DNA of 64,000 nucleotides, taken from positions 992,001 to 1,056,000 of the forward strand of contig NZ_NOIU01000001.1 in the NCBI RefSeq assembly GCF_004136635.1, read 5' to 3'. The DNA is from Rothia halotolerans (lineage in GTDB: Bacteria > Actinomycetota > Actinomycetes > Actinomycetales > Micrococcaceae). The notes beneath the pieces were generated by a model. It ran no database searches. It worked only from the letters and a program-made list of their open reading frames with translations, and was not told the origin of the DNA. Made by a program: the position numbers and the translations under genes. Within the stretch, counting starts at the first letter, position 1; each line of letters opens with the position of its first letter. Positions 46,546 through 54,602 of this stretch are shown here, piece by piece.

Positions 46546-48249
46546 ATGAGAAGAGCTGTTCCCTTGGCGTCGCCCCCTCTTGATTTTGTTGCCATCGACT
46601 TCGAAACCGCCAACGCCGACAAGGCGTCGGTCTGTCAGGTCGGAGTGGTCAAGGTCCTCGGTGGTGAGATGGCCTCGATCCAGTCCTGGTACGTGCGGCC
46701 TCCGACGGGCCTGACCTCGTTCGACCCCGAGAACATCGGCATCCACGGCATCAAGCCCAAGGACGTCCTCAAAGCCGGCATCGAGTGGGCTGAATCCGTG
46801 GAGCGCCTGGAGAAGCTGTGCGCAGGCCTGCCGCTCATCGCCCACAACGCCGCGTTCGACCGAGGGGTCTTCGAGGCCGCCTGCCGGATGACCGGCGTCG
46901 AAACCCCCTCATGGCGCTGGGAGGACACCCTCAAGATCTCCCGCGAGTATCTGGATCTGCCCAATCACAAGCTGCCGACGGTGGCGGAGCATCTGCGTCT
47001 GCCCCGGTTCATGCACCATGACGCCGCGGCGGACGCCCAGGCCTGCGCGCTGGTGACGATGGGCATCGCCCGCCTGGTGGATGCGACGCACGTTGACGAC
47101 CTGTGGCCTGCGCCCCGAGTCTCCACCGGCCGAGGGCCATCGGCCCGCTGGTTCGACAAGGCCGCGAAGGCCAAGGTCTCCGAACTGCCTCAGCCGTCTC
47201 CCGAGGCCGATCCGGAACACCCTCTGCACGGTCAGATGGTCGCCGTCACCGGTGACGTTCCCGGCATGACGCGCTGGGAGCTCTTCGAGGCGATCGCCGC
47301 CGCGGGCGGGACGCCACAGAAGAGCGTGACCCTCAAGACCACCCTTCTGGTGGCGGCAGATCACGCCGATCTGACGGAAGGCTACGATCCTGCGTCCGGC
47401 TCCGCCAAGGAGAAGAAGGGCCACGAGTATCAGCAGCGGGGCAAGCCGATCCGCTTCATCGGTCGACTGGAATTCGAGGAGTGCCTCGACTGGAGTCCTC
47501 AGCGCCCTCAGGAGGATGTCGGGAGCGTCGCTTCGGTCGCGTTGCCGACCCCCGCTTCTCCCGCGTCGCGGGAGGTGCGCCCGGAGAGCGGGGATCTCAT
47601 GCTGCCGGAGAGGATCGCGGAGAGCGGGGTTCTCAGCCTGGAAGAGGAGCCCCGAGCTGACGAGCGGCAGGTTCTCGAGAGTCCCGGTCTGCTGGGGGAC
47701 AAGGTAGGCACCGAGCAACTCGATGATTCTGCCCCAGCGTACCTTGCCGTCGAGAGCCCCGACCCGGCGGGGCCGAGCGAGTCTCCCCAGTCCCCCGCCG
47801 GGACCATTCGCATGACGACGCCGGCCCCCGAGGCCTCGCCGAGAACGAGTGAGTTCTCCGAGCCGACGGTGTCAGTCGTATCAGAAGGGGGTCAACGGCC
47901 TCTTGAGGGGGCGGCCATCAGAGAAGGCTCCGAAGCCCGCACTGTCCACAACCCCGCCGAGCCTGGTGGCGGTGCCTCCCGTCTGCTTCGCCGGATCTTC
48001 GGATGGATCGTGCTGGTCCCCTCGGCTCTGTTCGGGATCCTCTACCTTGTGCTCATCATCTTCGGTCTGATCACGGATCCTCCGGAGACGGTGGTGACGC
48101 TGGGGGTCATCGTCCTCTCGCTCTTCGTCACCGCGGTATTCGCTGTGCTGTGCTGGCTCGGTATGTATCTCATCTGGTTTCGGGACAGGCGTCGACGCGC
48201 GGTGGTGACGGGTCGGGAAGGCACGAGGACGGGTGCTGCCGAAGGCTGA
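46546..48249 (+). CDS. DEDDh exonuclease-BRCT protein with membrane anchor
   Basis: This 567-residue protein starts with a DnaQ-like DEDDh 3'-5' exonuclease domain (about residues 12-175): ExoI FVAIDFETAN, ExoII AHNAAFDRGVF, ExoIII MHHDAAADAQA. A BRCT-like domain follows (about 225-310; GQMVAVTGDVPGMTRWELFEAI). After a 140-residue acidic low-complexity linker come two hydrophobic helices (about 490-510 and 520-545) and a basic tail. ATG 46546 is chosen because TATTAT (46525-46530) lies 15 nt upstream and MRRAVPLAS leads directly into the domain. Exonuclease-BRCT pairs are known in actinobacteria; the membrane anchor is unusual. Flanking repeats set this gene apart as a unit. Confidence 0.8.
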   Translation: MRRAVPLASPPLDFVAIDFETANADKASVCQVGVVKVLGGEMASIQSWYVRPPTGLTSFDPENIGIHGIKPKDVLKAGIEWAESVERLEKLCAGLPLIAHNAAFDRGVFEAACRMTGVETPSWRWEDTLKISREYLDLPNHKLPTVAEHLRLPRFMHHDAAADAQACALVTMGIARLVDATHVDDLWPAPRVSTGRGPSARWFDKAAKAKVSELPQPSPEADPEHPLHGQMVAVTGDVPGMTRWELFEAIAAAGGTPQKSVTLKTTLLVAADHADLTEGYDPASGSAKEKKGHEYQQRGKPIRFIGRLEFEECLDWSPQRPQEDVGSVASVALPTPASPASREVRPESGDLMLPERIAESGVLSLEEEPRADERQVLESPGLLGDKVGTEQLDDSAPAYLAVESPDPAGPSESPQSPAGTIRMTTPAPEASPRTSEFSEPTVSVVSEGGQRPLEGAAIREGSEARTVHNPAEPGGGASRLLRRIFGWIVLVPSALFGILYLVLIIFGLITDPPETVVTLGVIVLSLFVTAVFAVLCWLGMYLIWFRDRRRRAVVTGREGTRTGAAEG

Positions 48250-48314
48250 CCTGGGGACGCCCGCTGCGGTGGCTTCCTCTGGCTGAGTGAGGTGGCGCTG
48301 TATGTTGTGCGTCG

Positions 48315-48456
48315 CTAGGGAGATTCGGAGGTTTCGTTCCGGAAACCTGAGCAGCTCCCGCCTCAGCTAGAGACCGGGACCTCAGATTTCCGGAACGATA
48401 GCTCCGAAAACCACTAGTAGTGCGCAGCTCTTCATGATTTCTGTGGCGACGCTGGT
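48315..48456. repeat. Structured repeat, copy 2
   Basis: This is the second copy, 66 bp after the exonuclease gene. The outer stem TTCGGAG (48324-48330) with CTCCGAA (48402-48408) is identical to copy 1; the inner stem is TTCCGGAAA (48337-48345) with TTTCCGGAA (48387-48395). Additional pairs CTGAG/CTCAG and TCCCG/CGGGA extend it towards the loop. The 236-bp gap 48250-48485 holds little else. Confidence 0.75.
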
Positions 48457-48485
48457 GGGGAGCCCCTCCGCGCACTCTGCCGAAA

Positions 48486-49313
48486 TCAGCCGTTGAACTC
48501 CGCCGGGTGCGGGCCGGTGCGGCCGTCGCGATCCAGGGCGTCGATGGCGTCGAGCTCCTCGGAGGTGAGGTCGAAGCCGAAGACGTCCAGGTTGGAGGCG
48601 ATCCGGGCGGGCGTCACGGACTTGGGGATCACGATCCGCCCCTGCTGCAGGTGCCACCGCAGGACGGCCTGGGCGGGCTCGACGCCGTGGGCCGCGGCGG
48701 CCGCCCGGACGGCGTCGTCGGCCAGGACCGCGCCTTGGGCCAGCGGACTCCACGCCTCGGTGGCGATGCCGAGCCGGGCATCGGCGGTCTGCGTCTGGCG
48801 GTTCTGCAGCGCCGGGTGCAGCTCCACCTGGTTCACCGCAGGGATCGTGCCGCCGAGCGAGGCGATCCGGTCCAGGTGCTCGGGCAGGAAGTTCGAGACG
48901 CCGATCGAGCGGGTGAGACCCTCCTGGCGGAGCCGCTCCAGCGCCTCCCAGGTCTCGAGGTAGGCCTCCGTGGCCGGGGCCGGCCAGTGGATCAGGTAGA
49001 GGTCCACCTGGTCCAGGCCCAGGCGGTCGAGGCTGGTGTGCAGGGCGCGGGCCGGGTCGGCGAGGTCGGCGACCCAGAGCTTGGTGGTGACGAACAGGTC
49101 CTCGCGGGCGAGGCCCGAGGAGGCGAGCGCCCGGCCGACGCCGGCCTCGTTGCCGTAGACGGCCGCCGTGTCGATGCTGCGGTAGCCGGCTTCCAAGGCG
49201 CTGTTGACGGCGCGGGTGGTCTCCTCGTCGGGGACCTGGAAGACGCCGAAGCCCAGCTGCGGTATCTCGGTCGAGTCGTTGAGGGTGATGGTGGGGACGG
49301 ATGCGGGATCCAT
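48486..49313 (-). CDS. Aldo/keto reductase
   Basis: This 275-residue NADPH-dependent reductase of the AKR superfamily (2,5-diketo-gluconate reductase-like branch) has catalytic Asp and Tyr in SIDTAAVYGNE (about residues 46-56), catalytic Lys in TTKLW and His in LIHWP. The NADP-binding IVIPKSVTPARI segment is near residue 225. ATG 49313 has AAGGAG upstream, directly bordered by a tandem repeat. It lies 94 bp downstream of the MFS gene and may be co-transcribed with it. Confidence 0.92.
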   Translation of the reverse strand: MDPASVPTITLNDSTEIPQLGFGVFQVPDEETTRAVNSALEAGYRSIDTAAVYGNEAGVGRALASSGLAREDLFVTTKLWVADLADPARALHTSLDRLGLDQVDLYLIHWPAPATEAYLETWEALERLRQEGLTRSIGVSNFLPEHLDRIASLGGTIPAVNQVELHPALQNRQTQTADARLGIATEAWSPLAQGAVLADDAVRAAAAAHGVEPAQAVLRWHLQQGRIVIPKSVTPARIASNLDVFGFDLTSEELDAIDALDRDGRTGPHPAEFNG

Positions 49314-49325
49314 GGGATGCTCCTT

Positions 49326-49374
49326 CGTGGGACGTGGGACGTGGGACGTGGGACGTGGGACGTGGGACGTGGGA
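49326..49374. repeat. Perfect tandem repeat, CGTGGGA x7
   Basis: Seven exact 7-bp units occupy the 94-bp spacer between the MFS stop and the aldo/keto reductase ribosome site. Confidence 0.95.
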
Positions 49375-49407
49375 CGGCCGGGGCGCGCCCAGCCTCGTCC
49401 CGCCGGG

Positions 49408-50616
49408 TCAGCGGGCGTCCGCGCTCGCGAGCGGGGCCGGATCCTGACCTGCCGGCGTCGTGCGCCGCAGCTCCCCGCCGCGGGACAGTCCTGCCGCGAT
49501 CAGCACGGCGAGCCCGACCACGGTGACCGCCGCCCCAGCCCACAGCGGCGAGGTGTAGCCGAGGCCGGCGGCGATCGTCAGGCCGCCGATCCAGGCGCCG
49601 AAGGCGTTGCCGATGTTGAACGCCGCGATGTTGGCGCCCGAGGCGAGGGTCGGCGCGGCCTCCGCGTGGTCCATGATGCGCATCTGCAGGCCCGGCACGG
49701 TCGCGAAGCCGAAGGCACCCATCAGCGGCAGCACGATGACGGTGGCGACCCGGCTCTCCGCGACCAGCGCGAACACCGCGAGGATGACGACGAGGCCGAT
49801 GAGCAGGACCAGCAGCGTCATGCCGAGGCTCCTGTCCGCGAAGCGCCCGCCGAGGATGTTCCCCGCGAACAGCCCGACGCCGAAGAGCACGAGCAGCCAC
49901 GGGACCGTCCCGGCGGAGAATCCCGAGACGCCGGTCAGGGTGAACGCGATGTAGCTGAACGCGCCGAACATGCCGCCGTAGCCGAGGATCGTGATGGCCA
50001 TCGAGGCCCAGACCTGGCCCGAGCGGAAGATCGCGAACTCGCCCAGCACGTGGCCCGCCGACTCGCGGCGGGAGGCGGAGGGGATCGCCAGCGCGATGCC
50101 GATCAGGGCGAGCACGCCGATGACCGTGATGGCCCAGAACGTGGAGCGCCAGCCGGCCGCCTGCCCGAGGAAGGTGCCCAGCGGCACGCCCAGCACGTTG
50201 GCCGTGGTCAGGCCCGCGAACATCAGTGAGATCGCCGCGGCCTTCCGGTGCGCGGGAACCAGGCCCGCCGCGACCACCGCGCCGATGCCGAAGAACGCCC
50301 CGTGGCACAGGGCGGCCACGATGCGCCCGGTCATCATGGCCGAGTAGGTCGGCGCCAGGGCGGAGAGGAGGTTGCCGGCGATGAACAGCACCATCAGCGC
50401 CATCAGCGCCCTCTTGCGGTTCATCCGGGTCATGGCGACCGTCAGCGCGATCGCGCCGACCGCGACGGCGAGTGCGTAGCCGGAGATCAGATGGCCCGCC
50501 TGGGCCTCGGTGACGCCGAAGTCGGCGGCCACCTCGGGCAGCAGCCCCATGATGACGAATTCCGTCAGTCCGATGCCGAACCCGCCGAGGGCGAGCGCGA
50601 GCAGTGCGATAGGCAT
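49408..50616 (-). CDS. MFS transporter, DHA1 drug/arabinose efflux type
   Basis: This 402-residue, 12-helix proton-coupled exporter begins MPIALLALALGGFGIGLTEF, the hallmark of the AraJ/CmlR-like branch of DHA1 (FVIMGLLPEVAADF). ATG 50616 follows CAGGAGAAGC. It is divergent from a MarR-type gene, with repeated TTGCA-n2-TGCA elements between them, suggesting MarR repression. The substrate may be a drug or sugar analogue; it cannot be predicted. Confidence 0.9.
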   Translation of the reverse strand: MPIALLALALGGFGIGLTEFVIMGLLPEVAADFGVTEAQAGHLISGYALAVAVGAIALTVAMTRMNRKRALMALMVLFIAGNLLSALAPTYSAMMTGRIVAALCHGAFFGIGAVVAAGLVPAHRKAAAISLMFAGLTTANVLGVPLGTFLGQAAGWRSTFWAITVIGVLALIGIALAIPSASRRESAGHVLGEFAIFRSGQVWASMAITILGYGGMFGAFSYIAFTLTGVSGFSAGTVPWLLVLFGVGLFAGNILGGRFADRSLGMTLLVLLIGLVVILAVFALVAESRVATVIVLPLMGAFGFATVPGLQMRIMDHAEAAPTLASGANIAAFNIGNAFGAWIGGLTIAAGLGYTSPLWAGAAVTVVGLAVLIAAGLSRGGELRRTTPAGQDPAPLASADAR

Positions 50617-50649
50617 GAGCTTCTCCTGGTCGAGAATATGAGAGGATGA

Positions 50650-50691
50650 TGCACCTGCAATATCAGGCGTATACACTAGTTGCATGTGCAA
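50650..50691. promoter_or_regulatory. MarR operator-like repeats
   Basis: TTGCA-TG-TGCAA (50680-50691) and, reversed, TTGCA-GG-TGCA (50660-50650) share one pattern in the 154-bp divergent gap; a further TTTGCACA lies at 50703. A -10 TATCCT (50735-50740) precedes the marR-type gene. Confidence 0.6.
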
Positions 50692-50770
50692 TGAATAAGA
50701 TGTTTGCACACGCGCTCTATCTGCGCAAGTGAGGTATCCTGGAGGGACACAGACCTTGAGGAGGTGCCGG

Positions 50771-51217
50771 ATGGGAATCGCCGATGACGCCGTCGAGATC
50801 AGGGCCAGGGGCTGGCGGACGCTCGCGGCCCTGCACGGCATGATCGAGACCGAGCTGGAGCGGGCCCTTCAGCGCGAGCACCGGCTCTCCGTGGTGGAGT
50901 TCACGGTGCTCGACGCCCTGAGCCGTCAGGACGGCTGGCACATGAGGATGCGCCAGCTGGCCCGGGCCGCCGCCCTGTCCAGCAGCGCGACGACGCGGCT
51001 GGTGACCCGCCTGGAGGACCGCGGCCTGCTCACGCGCATCCTGTGTGACGACGACCGCCGCGGCATCTACACCGAGCTCACCCCCGCCGGCCAGGAGCTG
51101 CTCGCCGCGGCCCGCCCGACGCACGACGGCGTGCTCGAGCAGACGCTGGCGGAAGCGTGCGAGCTCCCCGAGCTCGCCTCCCTGGTGGAGGCGCTGCACG
51201 CGGACGTCCCCGGCTGA
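50771..51217 (+). CDS. MarR-family regulator
   Basis: This 148-residue winged-helix regulator has the DNA-recognition region MRQLARAAALSSSATTRLVTRLEDRGLLTR (about residues 60-89; quoted as family-typical region only), followed by the wing with DDRRGIYTELTPAG. ATG 50771 has GAGGAGGTG upstream. Its position opposite an efflux gene suggests that it represses the exporter and itself, released by ligand. Confidence 0.9.
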   Translation: MGIADDAVEIRARGWRTLAALHGMIETELERALQREHRLSVVEFTVLDALSRQDGWHMRMRQLARAAALSSSATTRLVTRLEDRGLLTRILCDDDRRGIYTELTPAGQELLAAARPTHDGVLEQTLAEACELPELASLVEALHADVPG

Positions 51218-51253
51218 GCGCGCGGGTGCACTCGGGGTGACTTCCGTGCATCG

Positions 51254-52348
51254 TCAGGTGGCGTTGAGGCGGCTGCCGTCCGATCTGCTGCCGGCCGAGT
51301 GCTCGGGGGTCCGAGGGGAACGACCCTCGCCGGAGCCTCGGGAGGCTTCCCGCGTGCCGAGGCGGGCGAAGGGGGCCGCGATCAGCCGGCTCAGCGTCGT
51401 CCCGTAGCCGCGGATCGCCGCGTTGAACGGAGTCAGCGCGAAGAGCCAGGTGGTCACCGCGGCCAGCGCCAGGCAGGCCAGCAGCATCGCGACGGGGGAG
51501 ACGTGCTCGAGGCTCTCGCTCAGGGGCACCTCGAGCAGCTTCACGACGAATCCGTGCAGCAGGTAGACGGCCAGGGAGTGACGGCCCACCGTGGCGAGGT
51601 ACCCGTCCTTCGAGGGGAGGCAGGAGACCAGCGCCACCGTGCTCAGCGCCGCGCTCAGGTCGATGGCCAGTCGCATCGCCGAGCCCTCGAGGAGCGTGGA
51701 GCCGAACCAGTCGAAGCTCCGGCTGCCGTAGAACCACCGGCTGCCCACGTCGCTGAGGTAGAACGCCAGGACGGGCCCGGCGGCCGCGATCACCAGGCCG
51801 ACCATCGTGGCGGGTCGGTGCTTCCCGGCCCAGGCCAGGATCCTCGCGCCGTAGAGCTTCCCGACCACGAAGAAGGGCCAGAAGGCGAGGGTGCGGGCCG
51901 CCGCGAGCTCGTCGTCGAGGAGGGGGACCACCCCGCCGAACAGGCCGGCGGTCAGCGAGGCGACCAGCGTGGCGCGGGGGAAGCGCTCGATCAGGGGCAC
52001 GCTGAGCATCCACCACGCCATCGCCAGCAGGAACCAGGTGCTCCAGTACGGTGCCAGGGCGTCGACCTCCGGATCCGGTCCCCAGAGGCCCGTCCACCCG
52101 TAGTACAGGGGGAGGGAGGTGCCGAGCAGGACCAGGAAGACCAGGACCCGCTGGGTCAGCCGGTCGGACTTGGCCGTGATGCCCGCCAGGAACACGAAGG
52201 CGGGCATGTGGAAGGAGTAGATGGCCGTCTCCACGAAGCGCAGGGTCCCGGAGTCCCAGTAGGAGACCGCCTCCAGCAGGTGGCCGAGGACGACCATGGA
52301 GATCAGGACGCCCTTTGCGCGGTCCAGCCGATGATCACGAGTAAGCAC
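51254..52348 (-). CDS. Acyltransferase-3-like membrane protein
   Basis: This 364-residue protein with about ten helices has the N-terminal signature RDHRLDRAKGVLISMVVLGH (residues 4-23) and the helix end HSLAVYLLHGFVVK, typical of the acyltransferase-3/fucose 4-O-acetylase-like group that acylates cell-surface sugars. GTG 52348 is chosen because TACGGT ends 6 nt before it. A disordered Arg/Ser-rich tail follows. Substrate and acyl donor are unknown. Confidence 0.82.
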   Translation of the reverse strand: MLTRDHRLDRAKGVLISMVVLGHLLEAVSYWDSGTLRFVETAIYSFHMPAFVFLAGITAKSDRLTQRVLVFLVLLGTSLPLYYGWTGLWGPDPEVDALAPYWSTWFLLAMAWWMLSVPLIERFPRATLVASLTAGLFGGVVPLLDDELAAARTLAFWPFFVVGKLYGARILAWAGKHRPATMVGLVIAAAGPVLAFYLSDVGSRWFYGSRSFDWFGSTLLEGSAMRLAIDLSAALSTVALVSCLPSKDGYLATVGRHSLAVYLLHGFVVKLLEVPLSESLEHVSPVAMLLACLALAAVTTWLFALTPFNAAIRGYGTTLSRLIAAPFARLGTREASRGSGEGRSPRTPEHSAGSRSDGSRLNAT

Positions 52349-52354
52349 GTGGGG

Positions 52355-52360
52355 ACCGTA
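52355..52360 (-). promoter_or_regulatory. Leaderless -10 of acyltransferase gene
   Basis: TACGGT on the minus strand, 6 nt before GTG 52348. Confidence 0.4.
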
Positions 52361-52554
52361 ACGTCCGGGTTTCTTAAGGGGCTGAACAGGGGCTAGGCCT
52401 CCGCTGAGTCCCGTACGGCGTCGTCGGGGCCTGCATTCCCCGGAGGGCATCTATGGTCGGGGGCTGACAAGGCGGTGAGGTTCGATGAGAGGATGGACGC
52501 GACCGCCCGTCCCGGCCGAGGCCGTGGGCGGGGAGCCCGCGGAAGGGGACGACA

Positions 52555-52782
52555 ATGTCATCGAGGACTCGCACGGACTGGCCGACCACCATCCTGGGCC
52601 TCGCCGCCCTGTTCGCCGTATTCCTCTTCTGGAATGCCGGCAGCGGCCTGCTGTCGGGGACGGTCTCGGTCGTCGGGCTGTTCCTGTGCCTCTTCGGGGC
52701 GGCGTGCATCCTGGTGGTCTCCGCCCTGAGGCGGCGCGGCAGGAGAGAGGCGGAGCTCCGGGAACCTCGCAGCCGGCGGTGA
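52555..52782 (+). CDS. Small two-helix membrane protein, unknown
   Basis: This 75-residue protein has two hydrophobic stretches (about residues 12-30 and 36-57) and a basic, Arg-rich C terminus. ATG 52555 has GGAAGGGG upstream at good spacing, which supports translation. No family is recognised. Confidence 0.6.
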   Translation: MSSRTRTDWPTTILGLAALFAVFLFWNAGSGLLSGTVSVVGLFLCLFGAACILVVSALRRRGRREAELREPRSRR

Positions 52783-52977
52783 GTGGGGTCCACGGCTGCC
52801 CCCGGGGGTGCTGTTCGGGCCTCCCCGGGACGGCCGGGCGTCCTCAGGACGGCCGCGGTGCCGAAGGATGAGACGCCCTGGTCGCGGCCCGAGGACCGTG
52901 CCCTCGCTTCGGCCCGATGACCATCCTTCCCCCCCGACGATCGCCTCCCGATGACCCGCTCGCCCCGCCTCAACATG

Positions 52978-52997
52978 ACGCAGGGTTAACGAACCCT
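52978..52997. promoter_or_regulatory. Shared motif with hairpin before transporter gene
   Basis: ACGCAGGGTTAACG (52978-52991) is followed in overlap by the inverted repeat AGGGTT-AACG-AACCCT (52982-52997). A close relative, ACGCAGAGTTAACA, lies at 54533 before the next gene. Confidence 0.35.
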
Positions 52998-53069
52998 CGA
53001 CGCGGTGCGCCGGCCTCTGTATGTTGCCGGGAGTATCCATCGATCGTCTCGAGTGAGGACATCCGCCCC

Positions 53070-54497
53070 ATGATTGCCACTGGGCTGCTCATCGGCGCTC
53101 TCCTGGGCGCTGTCATGCAGCGCGGCCGGTTCTGCGTCACCGGCATGCTGCGGGACATCTTCCTGCAGCGCTCCTGGCGCACCTTCGTCGCCCTTCTCAT
53201 CGTGATCGCCGTCCACGCCGTCGGCATCGCGGCGCTGACCTCCGCCGGGGTCATCGCCCCCGAGTACCCCACCTTCGCCCCCGTCGCGGTGGTCCTGGGC
53301 GGGCTGATGTTCGGGGTCGGCATCATCCTCGCCGGCGGCTGCGCCTCCGGCACGTGGTACCGCTCCGCCGAGGGCCTGGTCGGCTCGTGGATCGCTCTGA
53401 TCATGTACGCCCTGTCCGCCGCCGCCATGAAGACGGGCCCGCTGACCGGCTTCGCCGCGTGGATGAAGGGCTGGGACACGGGCCTGACCACCCTCCCCGA
53501 GGTGCTGGGCGTCTCGCCGTGGCTGTTCGTGGTCGTCCTAGCGGCGATCACGGTCTTCCTGGCCCGCCACTTCCTGCGGAAGGAGGCGCGGATCCCGAAG
53601 CCGGCCGCGCTCGACGGCAGGCCCGCCTGGAAGCGGCCCCTGCACTTCTACACCGCCGGCGCGCTGATCGGCGTCCTGGGCGTCATCGCCTGGCCCCTCT
53701 CCGCGGCCTCCGGCCGCAACGACGGCCTGGGGATCACCACCCCGAGCTCCAACTTCGCCAACTTCGTGGTGAACGGCTCCGGCGAGAGCATCGACTGGGG
53801 CGTGATGCTGGTGCTCGGCCTGTTCGCCGGCGCGTTCATCGCCGCCAAGGCGACCGGGGAGTTCCGGGTCCGCGTGCCGGACGCCAAGGCCGCGACCCGC
53901 TCCGTGGGCGGCGGCGTCCTGATGGGCGTGGGCGCCGCCCTCGCCGGCGGCTGCACCGTGGGCAACGGCATGGTCCAGACCAGCCTCTTCAGCTTCCAGG
54001 GCTGGATCGCGCTGGCCTCCATCGCCGCCGGCGTGGGCCTGGCCGCCAAGATCTGGCTCAAGCCCTCCAAGGCGGAGGCCGCGCGGACCGCGGGCGACCC
54101 CGAGACGTACTCGACCGACGAGACCGTCGACGACACCGTGGACGCGGTGGACGGCGAGCGGTCCCGGCCCGAGGGCGCCGGCGTCTTCGGCGGGTTCGCC
54201 GCAGCCCCGGCGTCCGTGGCCCTGAAGTCCCGGGAAGAGGCCCCCTCGGGCAAGCTCAGGGACCTGGGGGATGGCTACTACGCGCTGGACTCGCTGGGCG
54301 CGGTCTGCCCGTTCCCCCTGATCGAGGCCAAGGACGTGATGAAGACGCTGAGCCCCGGCGAGCACCTGGTCATCGACTTCGACTGCACCCAGGCCACCGA
54401 GGCGATCCCGCACTGGGCCGCCGAGGACGGGCACGAGGTCACCGACTTCCGGGAGAAGGGCGAGGCCAGCTGGCAGATCACCCTCCGGAAGGGGTGA
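53070..54497 (+). CDS. YeeE/YedE thiosulfate transporter fused to TusA
   Basis: This 475-residue fusion combines a YeeE/YedE (TsuA-type) channel (about residues 1-335, ~9 helices) with a C-terminal TusA/SirA sulfur-carrier domain (about 395-475). The channel repeats are visible as GRFCVTGMLRD, LAGGCASGTWYR and LAGGCTVGNGMVQ with conserved cysteines; the TusA motif LGAVCPFPLIEAKDVMKTL contains the sulfur-carrying Cys. It should import thiosulfate or similar and hand sulfur to cytosolic acceptors. In E. coli the two are separate neighbouring genes. ATG 53070 has GTGAGGA upstream. Confidence 0.9.
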   Translation: MIATGLLIGALLGAVMQRGRFCVTGMLRDIFLQRSWRTFVALLIVIAVHAVGIAALTSAGVIAPEYPTFAPVAVVLGGLMFGVGIILAGGCASGTWYRSAEGLVGSWIALIMYALSAAAMKTGPLTGFAAWMKGWDTGLTTLPEVLGVSPWLFVVVLAAITVFLARHFLRKEARIPKPAALDGRPAWKRPLHFYTAGALIGVLGVIAWPLSAASGRNDGLGITTPSSNFANFVVNGSGESIDWGVMLVLGLFAGAFIAAKATGEFRVRVPDAKAATRSVGGGVLMGVGAALAGGCTVGNGMVQTSLFSFQGWIALASIAAGVGLAAKIWLKPSKAEAARTAGDPETYSTDETVDDTVDAVDGERSRPEGAGVFGGFAAAPASVALKSREEAPSGKLRDLGDGYYALDSLGAVCPFPLIEAKDVMKTLSPGEHLVIDFDCTQATEAIPHWAAEDGHEVTDFREKGEASWQITLRKG

Positions 54498-54500
54498 GCG

Positions 54501-54528
54501 GACGCCGGGCGTGCCCGCGCCCGGCGTC
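54501..54528 (+). terminator. Terminator after transporter-TusA gene
   Basis: GACGCCGGGCG pairs perfectly with CGCCCGGCGTC around a 6-nt loop, 3 bp after the stop; followed by GTT. Confidence 0.75.
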
Positions 54529-54532
54529 GTTC

Positions 54533-54546
54533 ACGCAGAGTTAACA
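54533..54546. promoter_or_regulatory. Motif ACGCAGAGTTAACA before DUF1275 gene
   Basis: Matches 12 of 14 bases of ACGCAGGGTTAACG at 52978. It lies 44 bp before the -10 TAGGTT of the DUF1275 gene. Confidence 0.35.
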
Positions 54547-54589
54547 GGGCGATGGCTCACAGTCCCTGGGTCCGGACGGGCGGGTCGGC

Positions 54590-54595
54590 TAGGTT
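54590..54595 (+). promoter_or_regulatory. Leaderless -10 of DUF1275 gene
   Basis: TAGGTT ends 7 nt before ATG 54603. Confidence 0.5.
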
Positions 54596-54602
54596 GGCAC
54601 CC

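Noticed and set aside
46178-48456. Insertion sequence or transposon around the exonuclease gene
   Set aside because: No transposase, no clear terminal inverted repeats of IS type and no target duplication could be identified; only the structured repeats are reported.
49326-49374. Possible regulatory direct-repeat array for the aldo/keto reductase gene
   Set aside because: Perfect 7-bp contiguous units look like slippage products rather than spaced binding sites; kept only as a repeat.
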